Assembly: GCA_964354225.1 (NCBI GenBank)
Contig: CAYGZC010000199.1
Coordinates: forward strand, 1-8,379
Source: CAYGZC01 sp964354225
GTDB lineage: Bacteria; Bacteroidota; Ignavibacteria; UBA10030; SZUA-254
Length of the DNA: 8,379 nt
Direction of reading: 5' to 3'
This document shows positions 1 through 7,275 of this stretch, piece after piece (positions within the stretch are counted from its first letter, which is position 1; the number at the start of each line of letters is the position of its first letter). The notes beneath the pieces are model-generated. The model ran no database searches. It saw only the letters and a list, made by a program, of their open reading frames with translations, and was not told the origin of the DNA. A program made the position numbers and the translations under genes.

Positions 1-3
1 TAC

Positions 4-15
4 TTTTGAATTGAT
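4..15 (+). repeat. 12-base element upstream of nuoK
   Basis: TTTTGAATTGAT ends directly before the nuoK ATG. The same 12 bases occur three bases before the nuoN ATG (4256-4267). Both genes lack a visible Shine-Dalgarno sequence. This may be a translation-initiation element or chance in AT-rich DNA. Confidence 0.35.
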
Positions 16-324
16 ATGCAAGTTGGACTAACACATTACCTCATTATAAGTGCGATTCTGTTTTCGCTTGGCATCTACGGTGTTGTCACGCGGAAGAATG
101 CCATCCTTGTGCTGATGGGAATTGAGCTGATACTGAATTCAACGAATATTAATTTCATTGCCTTCTCTCGCTACAGTGGAATGCAACTCGATGGTCAGGT
201 AATTGCCGTGTTCGTTATCATCCTCTCCGCGGCCGAAGCGGCAGTCGCGTTAGCGATCGTTCTCAATATTTATCAACGCTTCAAGACTGTCAATGTTGAC
301 GAGATCAATAAGTTAAAGGAATAA
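16..324 (+). CDS. nuoK: NADH-quinone oxidoreductase subunit K (NuoK)
   Basis: This is a membrane-arm subunit of respiratory complex I. It helps carry protons across the cytoplasmic membrane while electrons pass from NADH (or another donor) to quinone. The 102-residue length is normal for the family. Three hydrophobic helices are visible (about residues 6-24, 29-50 and 61-87). The family signature GIELILN is present, with the buried glutamate E37 in the second helix, and a second buried glutamate, E74, lies in the third helix (SAAEAAVAL). These match the two conserved acidic residues of NuoK/ND4L. The ATG start has no Shine-Dalgarno sequence in the 15 bases visible upstream, but it begins at the usual family N-terminus. 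The nuoL start follows the stop by only four bases, so the two genes are probably translationally coupled. The upstream gene, expected to be nuoJ, is outside the window. Confidence 0.96.
   Translation: MQVGLTHYLIISAILFSLGIYGVVTRKNAILVLMGIELILNSTNINFIAFSRYSGMQLDGQVIAVFVIILSAAEAAVALAIVLNIYQRFKTVNVDEINKLKE
315..320 (+). promoter_or_regulatory. Ribosome binding site for nuoL (supports TTG start)
   Basis: AAAGGA overlaps the last codons of nuoK and lies eight bases before the TTG at 329. No ATG or GTG is available in this frame between the upstream in-frame stop (314-316) and this TTG, so the Shine-Dalgarno site decides the start. Confidence 0.7.
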
Positions 325-328
325 AAAT

Positions 329-2575
329 TTGTCACCTGAACTTCTAATACGATTTTCACTTATCATTCTTCTTTTACCGTTATTCAGCTTTCTATCGCTC
401 ATCTTTTTCGGAAAGCGTCTTTCTCGGCAGGGTGATTGGCTCGGAACATCCGTACTCTTTATTTGTCTTGCCTTATCGTTCGTTGTTCTGTATTTGAAGC
501 TCACGATGTTCGAAGAGCCGGTCAGTCTCACATTCAAGTGGTTAGACTTCGGTAATGTGCCTCTCGTCGGATTTCTCCAGATTTATCTTGGTATGGTTGT
601 CGATAATCTTTCGGCAATTATGATGGTTGTTGTTTGCATGGTCAGTGCGTTCGTTCATCTTTTTTCAATCGGATACATGAAAGATGATGTAAGATATTCA
701 AGATATTTTGCTTATCTCGGAATCTTTACATTTTCGATGCTCGTTATAGTTCTTACGAACAATTTCTTTACAATGTATGTTGGATGGGAGCTTGTGGGAT
801 TGAGCTCTTATTTACTTATCGGACATTGGTACGAGAAAAAGTCCGCCTCGGACGCTGCTATCAAAGCATTCGTGGTGAATCGGATTGGTGATATCGGCAT
901 GTTTACCGGCATTATGATTCTTTATTTTACGTTCCGTACATTTGGTTTCAACTCGATCTTCTCGGCAATCCAATCCGGTCGCATCCCGATGGGAAGTGAA
1001 GCATGGTTGACTGCCGCAGGTATTCTGATTTTCTGCGGTGCGATTGGCAAATCGGCGCAATTTCCTTTGCATGTTTGGCTGCCGGACGCAATGGAAGGTC
1101 CTACACCCGTGAGCGCTTTGATTCACGCCGCTACGATGGTTGCTGCTGGCGTTTATCTTGTTGCGAGAACATTCCCTATGATGACCGCTGATGCATTGTT
1201 GGTAATTGCATACATAGGTGCGATAACGGCATTCATTTCGGCAACCATTGCTATTGCACAAAACGATATCAAAAAAGTTCTGGCATATTCAACAATCTCA
1301 CAACTTGGCTATATGGTGATGGGGCTCGGTGTTGGTGCATTCACGGCAGGATTTTTCCATCTCACTACACATGCAATGTTCAAAGCCGGCTTATTCCTCG
1401 GATCTGGCTCCGTCATTTACGCAATGCATCATGCACTGCATCATCAAGGAGACCATCATACTGATGCGCAGGATATTCGCAATATGGGTGGACTCGGTAA
1501 GAAGATGAAAATTACCTTCTTTACATTTCTGATGTACACACTTGCAATTAGCGGTGTTCCGTTTACATCCGGATTCTTGAGCAAGGATGAAATTCTTGCC
1601 GGTACATTAGCGTTCGGTGGATTGACAGGTCATTACATTATTCCAATTATCGGATTCTTAGTTGCTGGCTTGACTGCTTTTTATATGTTTCGTCTAGTTA
1701 TCATTACCTTTTTGGGTAAGCACGCTGATGAACACCGAATCGAACATGTTCATGAATCGCCAAAGACGATGACGATTCCTCTGATCTGTTTTGCTGTACT
1801 GAGTTTCTTCGCATTTTTCTCATTCAATCCTTTTGGTGCATCCTCAGGTTGGTTCTATCATGCAATGGAGAGACCGATGTCCGTTGTTCCGGAGAGTGTA
1901 CGTGCAACCGAGATTGAAATTTTTGAAGAAGCACTTCATCACTCACATGTTCCAGCAATGATTTTATCACTAAGCGTTGCGGGACTCGGCATACTCATCG
2001 CGTTTGTAACATACAAGTGGAAGAAAATAAACGCTGATGCAATAGCAGAAAGGTTTAACTGGCTCTATAAGTTTTTACTCAACAAATGGTATTTTGACGA
2101 ATTTTATGGTGCTGTGGTTGTTGGCGGTACACATGCAATAACCCGTATCCTTCGCTGGTTCGACAACAATATTATTGATGGAGTTGTTAATGGAACAGCA
2201 AGCTGGACGAGGGCTGTTGTCTTCGGGTATACCGACCATGTTAAGGAGCAAAAAACAAGCGCTTCGATCTTTTTAATTCTTGGCGGGCTTGTATCTGTGC
2301 TGGTTGCATTCTTTGTCGGTCAGTGGTTTTGGGCACAGCAGGCAATAGTATCGGCAGTCATCATGTCCCTGCTAACAGGCGGGCTCACATTCTTTTTCTT
2401 TTGGGCTGGTGCCGGCGGGTTCGATTTGCATGTTGTTGATGGACTTGTTAATGGCGTTGCTTATCTTTCAGGATTTTTTGGAATGATTTTCCGAAAATTC
2501 CAAACAGGTCGGGTTCAAACATATATCATATTTGTTTTGCTCGGTGTGATAATTTTGTTTTATGTGTTTCGTTAA
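329..2575 (+). CDS. nuoL: NADH-quinone oxidoreductase subunit L (NuoL), extended form
   Basis: This is the distal antiporter-like proton-pumping subunit of complex I. The start is a TTG preceded by AAAGGA. Conserved features of the Mrp-antiporter fold can be seen in order: E154 in GWELVGLSSYLLIG, K241 and the PLHVWLPDAMEGPTPVSAL segment, H266 in ALIHAATM, DIKKVLAYSTISQLGYM (313-329), K352 in HAMFKAGLF, and K419 in GFLSKDEI. The C-terminal WYFDEFYG (587-594) and QTGRVQTY (725-732) motifs are also typical. At 748 residues it is well above the roughly 610-650 of common NuoL proteins. The extra length lies mainly between two copies of an FD-x4-DG-x-VNG element (611-622 and 698-709) and includes two more hydrophobic segments (about 645-667 and 672-694). 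A histidine-rich loop (367-377) sits after the K352 helix. Family assignment is certain; the role of the C-terminal extension is unknown. Confidence 0.97.
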   Translation: MSPELLIRFSLIILLLPLFSFLSLIFFGKRLSRQGDWLGTSVLFICLALSFVVLYLKLTMFEEPVSLTFKWLDFGNVPLVGFLQIYLGMVVDNLSAIMMVVVCMVSAFVHLFSIGYMKDDVRYSRYFAYLGIFTFSMLVIVLTNNFFTMYVGWELVGLSSYLLIGHWYEKKSASDAAIKAFVVNRIGDIGMFTGIMILYFTFRTFGFNSIFSAIQSGRIPMGSEAWLTAAGILIFCGAIGKSAQFPLHVWLPDAMEGPTPVSALIHAATMVAAGVYLVARTFPMMTADALLVIAYIGAITAFISATIAIAQNDIKKVLAYSTISQLGYMVMGLGVGAFTAGFFHLTTHAMFKAGLFLGSGSVIYAMHHALHHQGDHHTDAQDIRNMGGLGKKMKITFFTFLMYTLAISGVPFTSGFLSKDEILAGTLAFGGLTGHYIIPIIGFLVAGLTAFYMFRLVIITFLGKHADEHRIEHVHESPKTMTIPLICFAVLSFFAFFSFNPFGASSGWFYHAMERPMSVVPESVRATEIEIFEEALHHSHVPAMILSLSVAGLGILIAFVTYKWKKINADAIAERFNWLYKFLLNKWYFDEFYGAVVVGGTHAITRILRWFDNNIIDGVVNGTASWTRAVVFGYTDHVKEQKTSASIFLILGGLVSVLVAFFVGQWFWAQQAIVSAVIMSLLTGGLTFFFFWAGAGGFDLHVVDGLVNGVAYLSGFFGMIFRKFQTGRVQTYIIFVLLGVIILFYVFR
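2159..2194 (+). repeat. NuoL C-terminal duplicated element, copy 1
   Basis: This stretch encodes residues 611-622 of NuoL (FDNNIIDGVVNG). It matches copy 2 at 2420-2455 at 7 of 12 residues, with three further conservative changes, and at about 27 of 36 bases by hand alignment. Ordinary NuoL proteins normally carry one such element shortly before the final QTG motif. Confidence 0.6.
2420..2455 (+). repeat. NuoL C-terminal duplicated element, copy 2
   Basis: This stretch encodes residues 698-709 (FDLHVVDGLVNG), the second copy of the element at 2159-2194. It is followed by the expected QTGRVQTY motif and the last membrane helix. It is therefore the better candidate for the ancestral position, with copy 1 and the two helices between the copies being the added part. 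Confidence 0.6.
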
Positions 2576-2618
2576 ATAAATTCTTATTTAGGAATAAAGA
2601 AAAAGTTTTTCAATTGTT

Positions 2619-2624
2619 AAGAGG
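2619..2624 (+). promoter_or_regulatory. Ribosome binding site for nuoM
   Basis: AAGAGG lies ten bases before the ATG at 2635 but only four bases before an in-frame TTG at 2629. The spacing and the stronger start codon favour the ATG at 2635. Confidence 0.6.
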
Positions 2625-2634
2625 TTAATTGCTA

Positions 2635-4233
2635 ATGGATTTTCTTGGAATCGGAATATTATCATGGATTACGTTCCTACCTGTTGTGGGAATGATTCTT
2701 GTTTTACTTCTCCCGAAAGATAATAAAAATGTCGTAAGGTGGACTTCAGCGTTTTTCACTGCGCTGCAGGTGATTCTCGCCGTTGTCATCTATATGAATT
2801 TCAACCGGGGGATGTCGGGTGTTAATACACAAGAAGGATTTCAATTTCTTCAGAAGTTTTCCTGGATTGACATCAAATCGGTTGCCTGGTTTGGAAGAAT
2901 TCATATAGATTATTTAATGGGAATAGATGGTCTGAGCGTTCTGATGGTCATTTTGACTGCTATCATCTCTTTCATCGCTGTTTTCGCATCGTGGGGAATT
3001 GAGAAATCGCTGAAAGGATATTTCGCATTGCTACTTCTGCTTGATACAGGAATGATGGGCGTTTTCGTTTCACTCGATTTCTTCCTCTTTTATGTGTTCT
3101 GGGAAGTCATGCTGCTGCCGATGTATTTCCTCATTGGAATCTGGGGTGGTCCACGCCGGGAGTATGCTGCAATCAAGTTTTTCCTTTACACTTTATTCGG
3201 AAGTGTTCTGATGCTGCTTGCGATGTTGGCACTCTACTTCAGTGTTTCTGTTGTTGATCCCACAACCGGAGAGAAGATTCACACTTTCAACATGCTCGCT
3301 ATGATGAATCCGACAAATTACGATCCTGGCTCTATCTTGAGCGGTGTTAATACATCTTGGCGGTACATAGCATTTATAGCTCTCTTTATTGGGTTTGCAA
3401 TTAAAGTACCGATATTTCCATTTCACACGTGGCTTCCCGATGCACATGTTGAGGCACCAACCGCGATCAGTGTTATCCTTGCCGGTGTGCTCTTGAAAAT
3501 GGGAACGTATGGTCTTCTCCGTGTCAGTTTCCCAATGTTCCCTGATGCTACAGTTTATTATCAAATTCCGCTTGCGATACTTGGATTCATAAATATTGTT
3601 TACGGTGCGCTTGTTGCGATGGCGCAGGTGGATTTTAAAAAGCTAATTGCGTACTCAAGTATCAGTCACATGGGAGTTGTAGTTCTTGGTATGGCGGCAC
3701 TTAATACGCAAGGCATGACAGGTGCTGTTCTGCAAATGTTCAACCATGGTATAATCACAGCTATGCTCTTCTTGATTGTTGGTGTAATCTACGACCGTAC
3801 GCATACCCGCGGGTTGAATGACTTCGGCGGCTTGATGAATCAGATGCCGAAATACTCCGGCGTTATGACAATTGCTTTCTTCGCCGCACTTGGATTGCCC
3901 GGCTTGAGCGGTTTCATCAGCGAGGCGTTCTCTTTCCTTGGCGCGTTCCAATCGTTCAAGGCAATTACGATTGCATCTACCGTCGGTATCGTTCTCACTG
4001 CTGCATACATGCTCTGGACATTGCAGCGGGTATTCCTTGGCACACTTCCCGAAAAATGGAAGACACTTCCCGATATCAACGGGCGTGAATTATTTACACT
4101 TGTTCCGCTGGCAATCATCGTTATCTTCCTTGGAATTTATCCATCCCCCGCAATCGATTTAATAACATCGGCAGTTAACAATTTGGTTAGTGTCGTTAAT
4201 CAATCTGGTGGAATGGCTATACTTGGTCAATAA
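2635..4233 (+). CDS. nuoM: NADH-quinone oxidoreductase subunit M (NuoM)
   Basis: This is the central antiporter-like proton-pumping subunit of complex I. It has 532 residues from the ATG at 2635; an in-frame TTG six bases upstream is a less likely start. The sequence is highly hydrophobic, consistent with about 14 membrane helices. Family landmarks are E157 in FWEVMLLPMYFLIGIWGG, K181 in AIKFFLYT, K257 in the segment FAIKVPIFPFHTWLPDAH, AEAPTA-like HVEAPTAISVILAGVLLKMG (271-290), DFKKLIAYSSISHMG (333-347), NHGIITAMLFL (370-380) and E430 in GLSGFISEA. Glutamates 157 and 430 and lysine 257 correspond to the proton-channel residues of the family. It is separated from nuoL by 59 bases with no evident terminator and from nuoN by 37 bases, so it probably belongs to one operon. 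Length and motifs are ordinary. Confidence 0.97.
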   Translation: MDFLGIGILSWITFLPVVGMILVLLLPKDNKNVVRWTSAFFTALQVILAVVIYMNFNRGMSGVNTQEGFQFLQKFSWIDIKSVAWFGRIHIDYLMGIDGLSVLMVILTAIISFIAVFASWGIEKSLKGYFALLLLLDTGMMGVFVSLDFFLFYVFWEVMLLPMYFLIGIWGGPRREYAAIKFFLYTLFGSVLMLLAMLALYFSVSVVDPTTGEKIHTFNMLAMMNPTNYDPGSILSGVNTSWRYIAFIALFIGFAIKVPIFPFHTWLPDAHVEAPTAISVILAGVLLKMGTYGLLRVSFPMFPDATVYYQIPLAILGFINIVYGALVAMAQVDFKKLIAYSSISHMGVVVLGMAALNTQGMTGAVLQMFNHGIITAMLFLIVGVIYDRTHTRGLNDFGGLMNQMPKYSGVMTIAFFAALGLPGLSGFISEAFSFLGAFQSFKAITIASTVGIVLTAAYMLWTLQRVFLGTLPEKWKTLPDINGRELFTLVPLAIIVIFLGIYPSPAIDLITSAVNNLVSVVNQSGGMAILGQ

Positions 4234-4255
4234 ATTTTGACTTTTTACATTTTAA

Positions 4256-4267
4256 TTTTGAATTGAT
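4256..4267 (+). repeat. 12-base element upstream of nuoN
   Basis: This is an exact copy of TTTTGAATTGAT found before nuoK (4-15). It lies in the 37-base nuoM-nuoN spacer, three bases before the nuoN start. No purine-rich Shine-Dalgarno sequence is present in this spacer. Confidence 0.35.
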
Positions 4268-4270
4268 TTC

Positions 4271-5770
4271 ATGCTCGTACATATATTAAATAGCATTAAA
4301 CTCTTGCAGCCAGAAACAGCTCTGACGGTAACGTTTTGTCTCCTCATTGTTCTTGATCTGCTTCTTCGGAAGAGAGGGAATGGAACTGCATGGGTTGCTC
4401 TCATCGGATTAATTGTCACTGCTTTTTTGCTATCTCAGCAATCAGCGGGGACAGCAAATTCCATCTTCTTCAACATGTTCGCTGTCGATTCGTTCTCGAT
4501 ATTCTTCAAGTTCCTTATTCTTGCCAGTGCAATACCTGTTACAATTTTTTCGATGCAATTCAATGAGCTTACAAGTGTGAAAAGGGGGGTTGGTGAGTAT
4601 TATTCCTTGCTTATTGCACTAACGCTCGGTTTGTTTCTGATGACCGGCGCAACGAATTTATTGATGATGTATCTATCATTAGAATTGTCGAGCATTAGTT
4701 CTTACATCCTTGCCGGTTATACGAAAGATGCAAAAGATTCAAGTGAAGCAGCATTGAAGTATGTCATCTACGGTGCCGCATCGTCAGGCATGATGTTGTA
4801 TGGAATCTCGATTCTCTACGGTCTTACAGGTTCCGTTGATATATACGGTATCAATAAAGCACTATTAATGAATGATATCAACGCAGTTGCATTGATGATT
4901 GCAGGAATTTTAATTATCGTAGGATTTGGTTATAAAATTTCCGCTGTTCCGTTTCACTTCTGGACGCCTGATGTTTACGAAGGAGCACCGATAACAATCA
5001 CAGCATTTCTTTCGGTTGCATCCAAAGCGGCGGGCTTTGCAATGATGATCAGATTTTTCAAGGTTTCGTTTCTCAATCCTGCGGTTGGAAATCTTGGTCC
5101 GGGTGCTTGGGCAATATTTAAAGGGTTCGATTGGAATTTGATTCTTGCCGCAATCTCTGTTCTGACGATGACCATAGGTAATCTGGTAGCGATTTGGCAA
5201 AATAATCTTAAACGACTTCTCGCTTACTCTAGCATCGCTCATGCGGGTTATATGTTGATGGGTGTAGTAGTACTAAGCAACGAGGGTATTGCTGCTATCA
5301 TGATTTACTTTGTCGTTTATCTCTTCATGAACCTCGGCGCATTTTATGTCGTCATGATTGTGGCAAATAAAACGGGCAGCGAGGATATCGAAGCTTACAA
5401 AGGACTTGGTTATAGAGCGCCACTTGTTGGCGTGGCGATGGTAATCTTTTTATTATCGTTAACCGGTGTGCCGCCCACCGCCGGCTTTATCGGTAAATTG
5501 TATCTTTTTGCCGCGCTCATTAACGCTAAATGGTTCTGGCTTGCGATTGTTGGTGCCCTCAATAGTGTAGTTTCCCTTTACTACTATGTTCGTATTTTAA
5601 GGAATATGTTCCTCCGTGATCCCGATGCCTCAGATCAAACTATTCAATTCTCAACAGCACAAATAATCATACTTCTTTTGCTCGCTATTCCTACAATTCT
5701 GATCGGACTTTACTTCGCGCCCCTCGTTGAGTATGCTCAGGCATCGGTTGTGATGTTTGGTATCCATTAA
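4271..5770 (+). CDS. nuoN: NADH-quinone oxidoreductase subunit N (NuoN)
   Basis: This is the third antiporter-like subunit of complex I, next to NuoK in the membrane arm. It has 499 residues, a normal length, and about 14 predicted membrane helices. Landmarks are E138 in MYLSLELSSISSYIL, K163 in AALKYVIYGA, K222 in YKISAVPFHFWTPDVYEGAP (221-240), K252 in VASKAAGF, NLKRLLAYSSIAHAGYMLMG (312-331), and K409 in GFIGKLYLF. A lysine in the last motif, where NuoM has a glutamate, is usual for NuoN. The ATG at 4271 gives the expected N-terminus although no Shine-Dalgarno sequence precedes it. It is the last nuo gene here, as in the canonical gene order, and the histidine kinase relic begins within a few bases of its stop. 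Confidence 0.97.
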   Translation: MLVHILNSIKLLQPETALTVTFCLLIVLDLLLRKRGNGTAWVALIGLIVTAFLLSQQSAGTANSIFFNMFAVDSFSIFFKFLILASAIPVTIFSMQFNELTSVKRGVGEYYSLLIALTLGLFLMTGATNLLMMYLSLELSSISSYILAGYTKDAKDSSEAALKYVIYGAASSGMMLYGISILYGLTGSVDIYGINKALLMNDINAVALMIAGILIIVGFGYKISAVPFHFWTPDVYEGAPITITAFLSVASKAAGFAMMIRFFKVSFLNPAVGNLGPGAWAIFKGFDWNLILAAISVLTMTIGNLVAIWQNNLKRLLAYSSIAHAGYMLMGVVVLSNEGIAAIMIYFVVYLFMNLGAFYVVMIVANKTGSEDIEAYKGLGYRAPLVGVAMVIFLLSLTGVPPTAGFIGKLYLFAALINAKWFWLAIVGALNSVVSLYYYVRILRNMFLRDPDASDQTIQFSTAQIIILLLLAIPTILIGLYFAPLVEYAQASVVMFGIH

Positions 5771-5775
5771 TAATC

Positions 5776-5889
5776 ATCTTAAAATTGATCGTTGAAGCGC
5801 ATAATGGAACAATCTCAGTTGCAAGCGAGCCGGGGAAAGGAAGCGAGTTCACCGTGTCGCTGCCGATGGATACGACACGCCCCTCTTGA
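5776..5889 (+). pseudogene. Remnant of a sensor histidine kinase C-terminus
   Basis: Translation in the frame of position 5791 gives an open stretch of about 37 codons ending at TGA 5887-5889. It contains KLIVEAHNGTISV followed by SEPGKGSEFTVSLP. This is the standard end of the HATPase_c domain: the helix and strand after the G2 box (IVEAHGG-type) and the GKGS-x-F-x-LP strand pair. No start codon is near, and the H-box, N-box, G1 and catalytic parts of the G2 box are absent; upstream DNA is nuoN in another frame. By hand count 5791-5889 is about 56% GC, against about 22% in the following 64 bases. It is most likely a 3' relic of a lost kinase gene. A residue of recombination or a chimeric assembly join is possible. 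Confidence 0.72.
5853..5879 (+). terminator. Possible weak terminator hairpin after nuoN
   Basis: CGTGTCG (5853-5859) and CGACACG (5873-5879) form a perfect 7-bp inverted repeat with a 13-base loop. T-rich DNA follows, but the first T run begins about ten bases after the stem, so this is a poor match to a standard intrinsic terminator. It is the only GC-rich hairpin I see between nuoN and the next gene. Confidence 0.25.
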
Positions 5890-5916
5890 TTTTAATTAAT
5901 ATTTTTGCCATAATAT
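5886..5916 (+). promoter_or_regulatory. Possible promoter for the barrel-cytochrome cluster
   Basis: The strongly AT-rich spacer 5890-5953 is the natural place for a promoter. TTGATT (5886-5891) and TAATAT (5911-5916) are sigma70-like boxes with a long 19-base spacing. The overlapping TATTTTTG (5900-5907) also fits the Bacteroidetes -7 pattern TAnnTTTG, but I see no good partner box for it. The exact promoter cannot be settled by eye. Confidence 0.25.
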
Positions 5917-5953
5917 TATCCAAGTTGTTCAAGGATTAAAGTCTCAAAAACTT

Positions 5954-7273
5954 ATGATGATTGGTATAACAATGAAACGATTCAAACTAATTTTCTTTGT
6001 TTTCCTTCTACTGTTTCTTTTGAACAGTACATTTTCTCAGCAGATTTCCGGTCGATTCTCAACATCGTTCTATTCCTGGGAACGATATAAGACCGAAAAG
6101 TTTTCCGACGTAATCACACGTCTGTATCAAAACATCCAGCTCGATGCAGCACATAATCAGTTCTCGTTCCATACCAACCTGAACGGTGCAATTGGAAGTG
6201 CATCATCACTCTCGGATGATGGACAAGTACGTATAAATAATGCATTTTTACGCTGGAAGAATATTGTCGGTATTTTCGATTTAAATGTTGGACGTGTACC
6301 GGTTTTTGCAGGTGTTGGCAACGGGATTGTTGATGGGCTATTGCTAAAAGCAAAAGGATGGAATGACAAAATTATTTTCACCGGTTATGGCGGTGCAAAT
6401 GTTGCACAAAATTTAAAGTCAAAGGCATTTGACGAATTTGATAAAAATTTCTTTGTCGGCGGGCAAATCATCGGTTATCTTTTCGATGGAGCGCGAATTG
6501 GTGTAAGTTATACGAACCGTAATCGTGCGTTAAAAAGCTATGCAACTCTCCGACCTGATTCATTATTGGTTAACATACCTTCAGCCACAAGAAAAGAACA
6601 GCTGCTCGGTGCAGATGCGAGTTTTAACTATGCAACAAGCTTATCAACATACGGTCGATTCGATTATGATTTGAATTCTAATCATGTTCTGCGTGGGGAG
6701 GTAAATGCCCGGATTAATGCAACGAAGCAGCTTGCATTGACCGGAACATATATTTATCGGGAGCCAAGAATTCCACATCATTCCTTCTTCTCTGTTTTCG
6801 AGTTTGAGTCGACGAATGAGTATGAAGGTGGAGTCGAATATTCCATTAGTCCCGCGCTTGCAGCATTCGGACGCGTTGCATTCGTCCAATATGATGAAGA
6901 TTTGAGCCGGCGTTTGACTATGGGTTTGAATACAAAATATGGCAGTGTTCGATATTCAGGAAGCAACGGTTACTCTGGACAGCTTGCATCATTCAGTGCG
7001 GATGGTATGTATCCGCTGTTCGAGAGGAAATTGATACCCACAATCGGAATGTCTTTTGGAACATATCGGCTAGATGCGGCTGGAAAGCGCGAAGAGATTT
7101 TTTCAAGCTCGTTCGGTGCCATCATTCGGTTGATGACCTCTTTCTCGTTGGATGCACAGATACAATGGTCAAAAAACAAAATTGCTGAGAATGATGTGCG
7201 AATTTTTGGGAAGATAAGTTATTGGTTCAGCCATAATTTCTCTCAATCTCAAATAAAAAGAGAAGGAGAATAA
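5954..7273 (+). CDS. Outer-membrane beta-barrel protein, porin-like, next to a multiheme cytochrome
   Basis: I do not recognise a named family. A typical signal peptide is visible: MKRFK followed by a long hydrophobic core and a likely cleavage near S28/Q29 (FSQQ). The signal fits best if translation starts at the ATG at 5972 (residue 7); the ATG at 5954 only adds MMIGIT, and neither start has a well-placed Shine-Dalgarno sequence (AAGGA at 5931-5935 is far upstream). The mature protein of about 410 residues alternates polar and hydrophobic residues, is rich in aromatics, Gly, Ser and Asn, and has no cysteine. A last strand ends at aromatic F429 (KISYWFSHNF). These are signs of an outer-membrane barrel. 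It is followed two bases later by a 12-heme cytochrome gene, so a porin partner of an electron conduit is plausible. It is much shorter than MtrB and lacks heme motifs. A general porin or structural barrel is the alternative. Confidence 0.8.
   Translation: MMIGITMKRFKLIFFVFLLLFLLNSTFSQQISGRFSTSFYSWERYKTEKFSDVITRLYQNIQLDAAHNQFSFHTNLNGAIGSASSLSDDGQVRINNAFLRWKNIVGIFDLNVGRVPVFAGVGNGIVDGLLLKAKGWNDKIIFTGYGGANVAQNLKSKAFDEFDKNFFVGGQIIGYLFDGARIGVSYTNRNRALKSYATLRPDSLLVNIPSATRKEQLLGADASFNYATSLSTYGRFDYDLNSNHVLRGEVNARINATKQLALTGTYIYREPRIPHHSFFSVFEFESTNEYEGGVEYSISPALAAFGRVAFVQYDEDLSRRLTMGLNTKYGSVRYSGSNGYSGQLASFSADGMYPLFERKLIPTIGMSFGTYRLDAAGKREEIFSSSFGAIIRLMTSFSLDAQIQWSKNKIAENDVRIFGKISYWFSHNFSQSQIKREGE
7263..7268 (+). 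promoter_or_regulatory. Ribosome binding site for the cytochrome gene, inside the barrel gene
   Basis: AAGGAG sits seven bases before the ATG at 7276 and is read as part of the last codons of the barrel gene (encoding its KREGE tail). With only two bases between stop and start, translation of the two genes is probably coupled. Confidence 0.75.
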
Positions 7274-7275
7274 AC

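Noticed and set aside
812..1261. A 149-codon open frame on the minus strand inside nuoL
   Set aside because: It lies fully within strongly conserved nuoL coding sequence, its product is a low-complexity mix rich in Cys, Arg and Asn with no domain, and it has no convincing ribosome site.
2576..2634. nuoL-nuoM spacer considered for a promoter or terminator
   Set aside because: The 59 bases are AT-rich and hold only the nuoM ribosome site; I see no stable hairpin and no paired promoter boxes, so continued operon transcription is the simpler reading.
3193..4118. Several minus-strand open frames of 92-123 codons within nuoM
   Set aside because: They overlap one another and the conserved nuoM frame, show no recognisable family and have compositions expected of antisense shadows.
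4910..5242. Minus-strand open frame of 110 codons within nuoN
   Set aside because: It is antisense to conserved NuoN motifs, has no domain, and its product is basic with scattered cysteines, as expected from a shadow.
5910..5919. Short AT palindrome ATAATATTAT considered as an operator
   Set aside because: Such palindromes are common by chance in 22% GC DNA, and there is no second copy or known regulator match.
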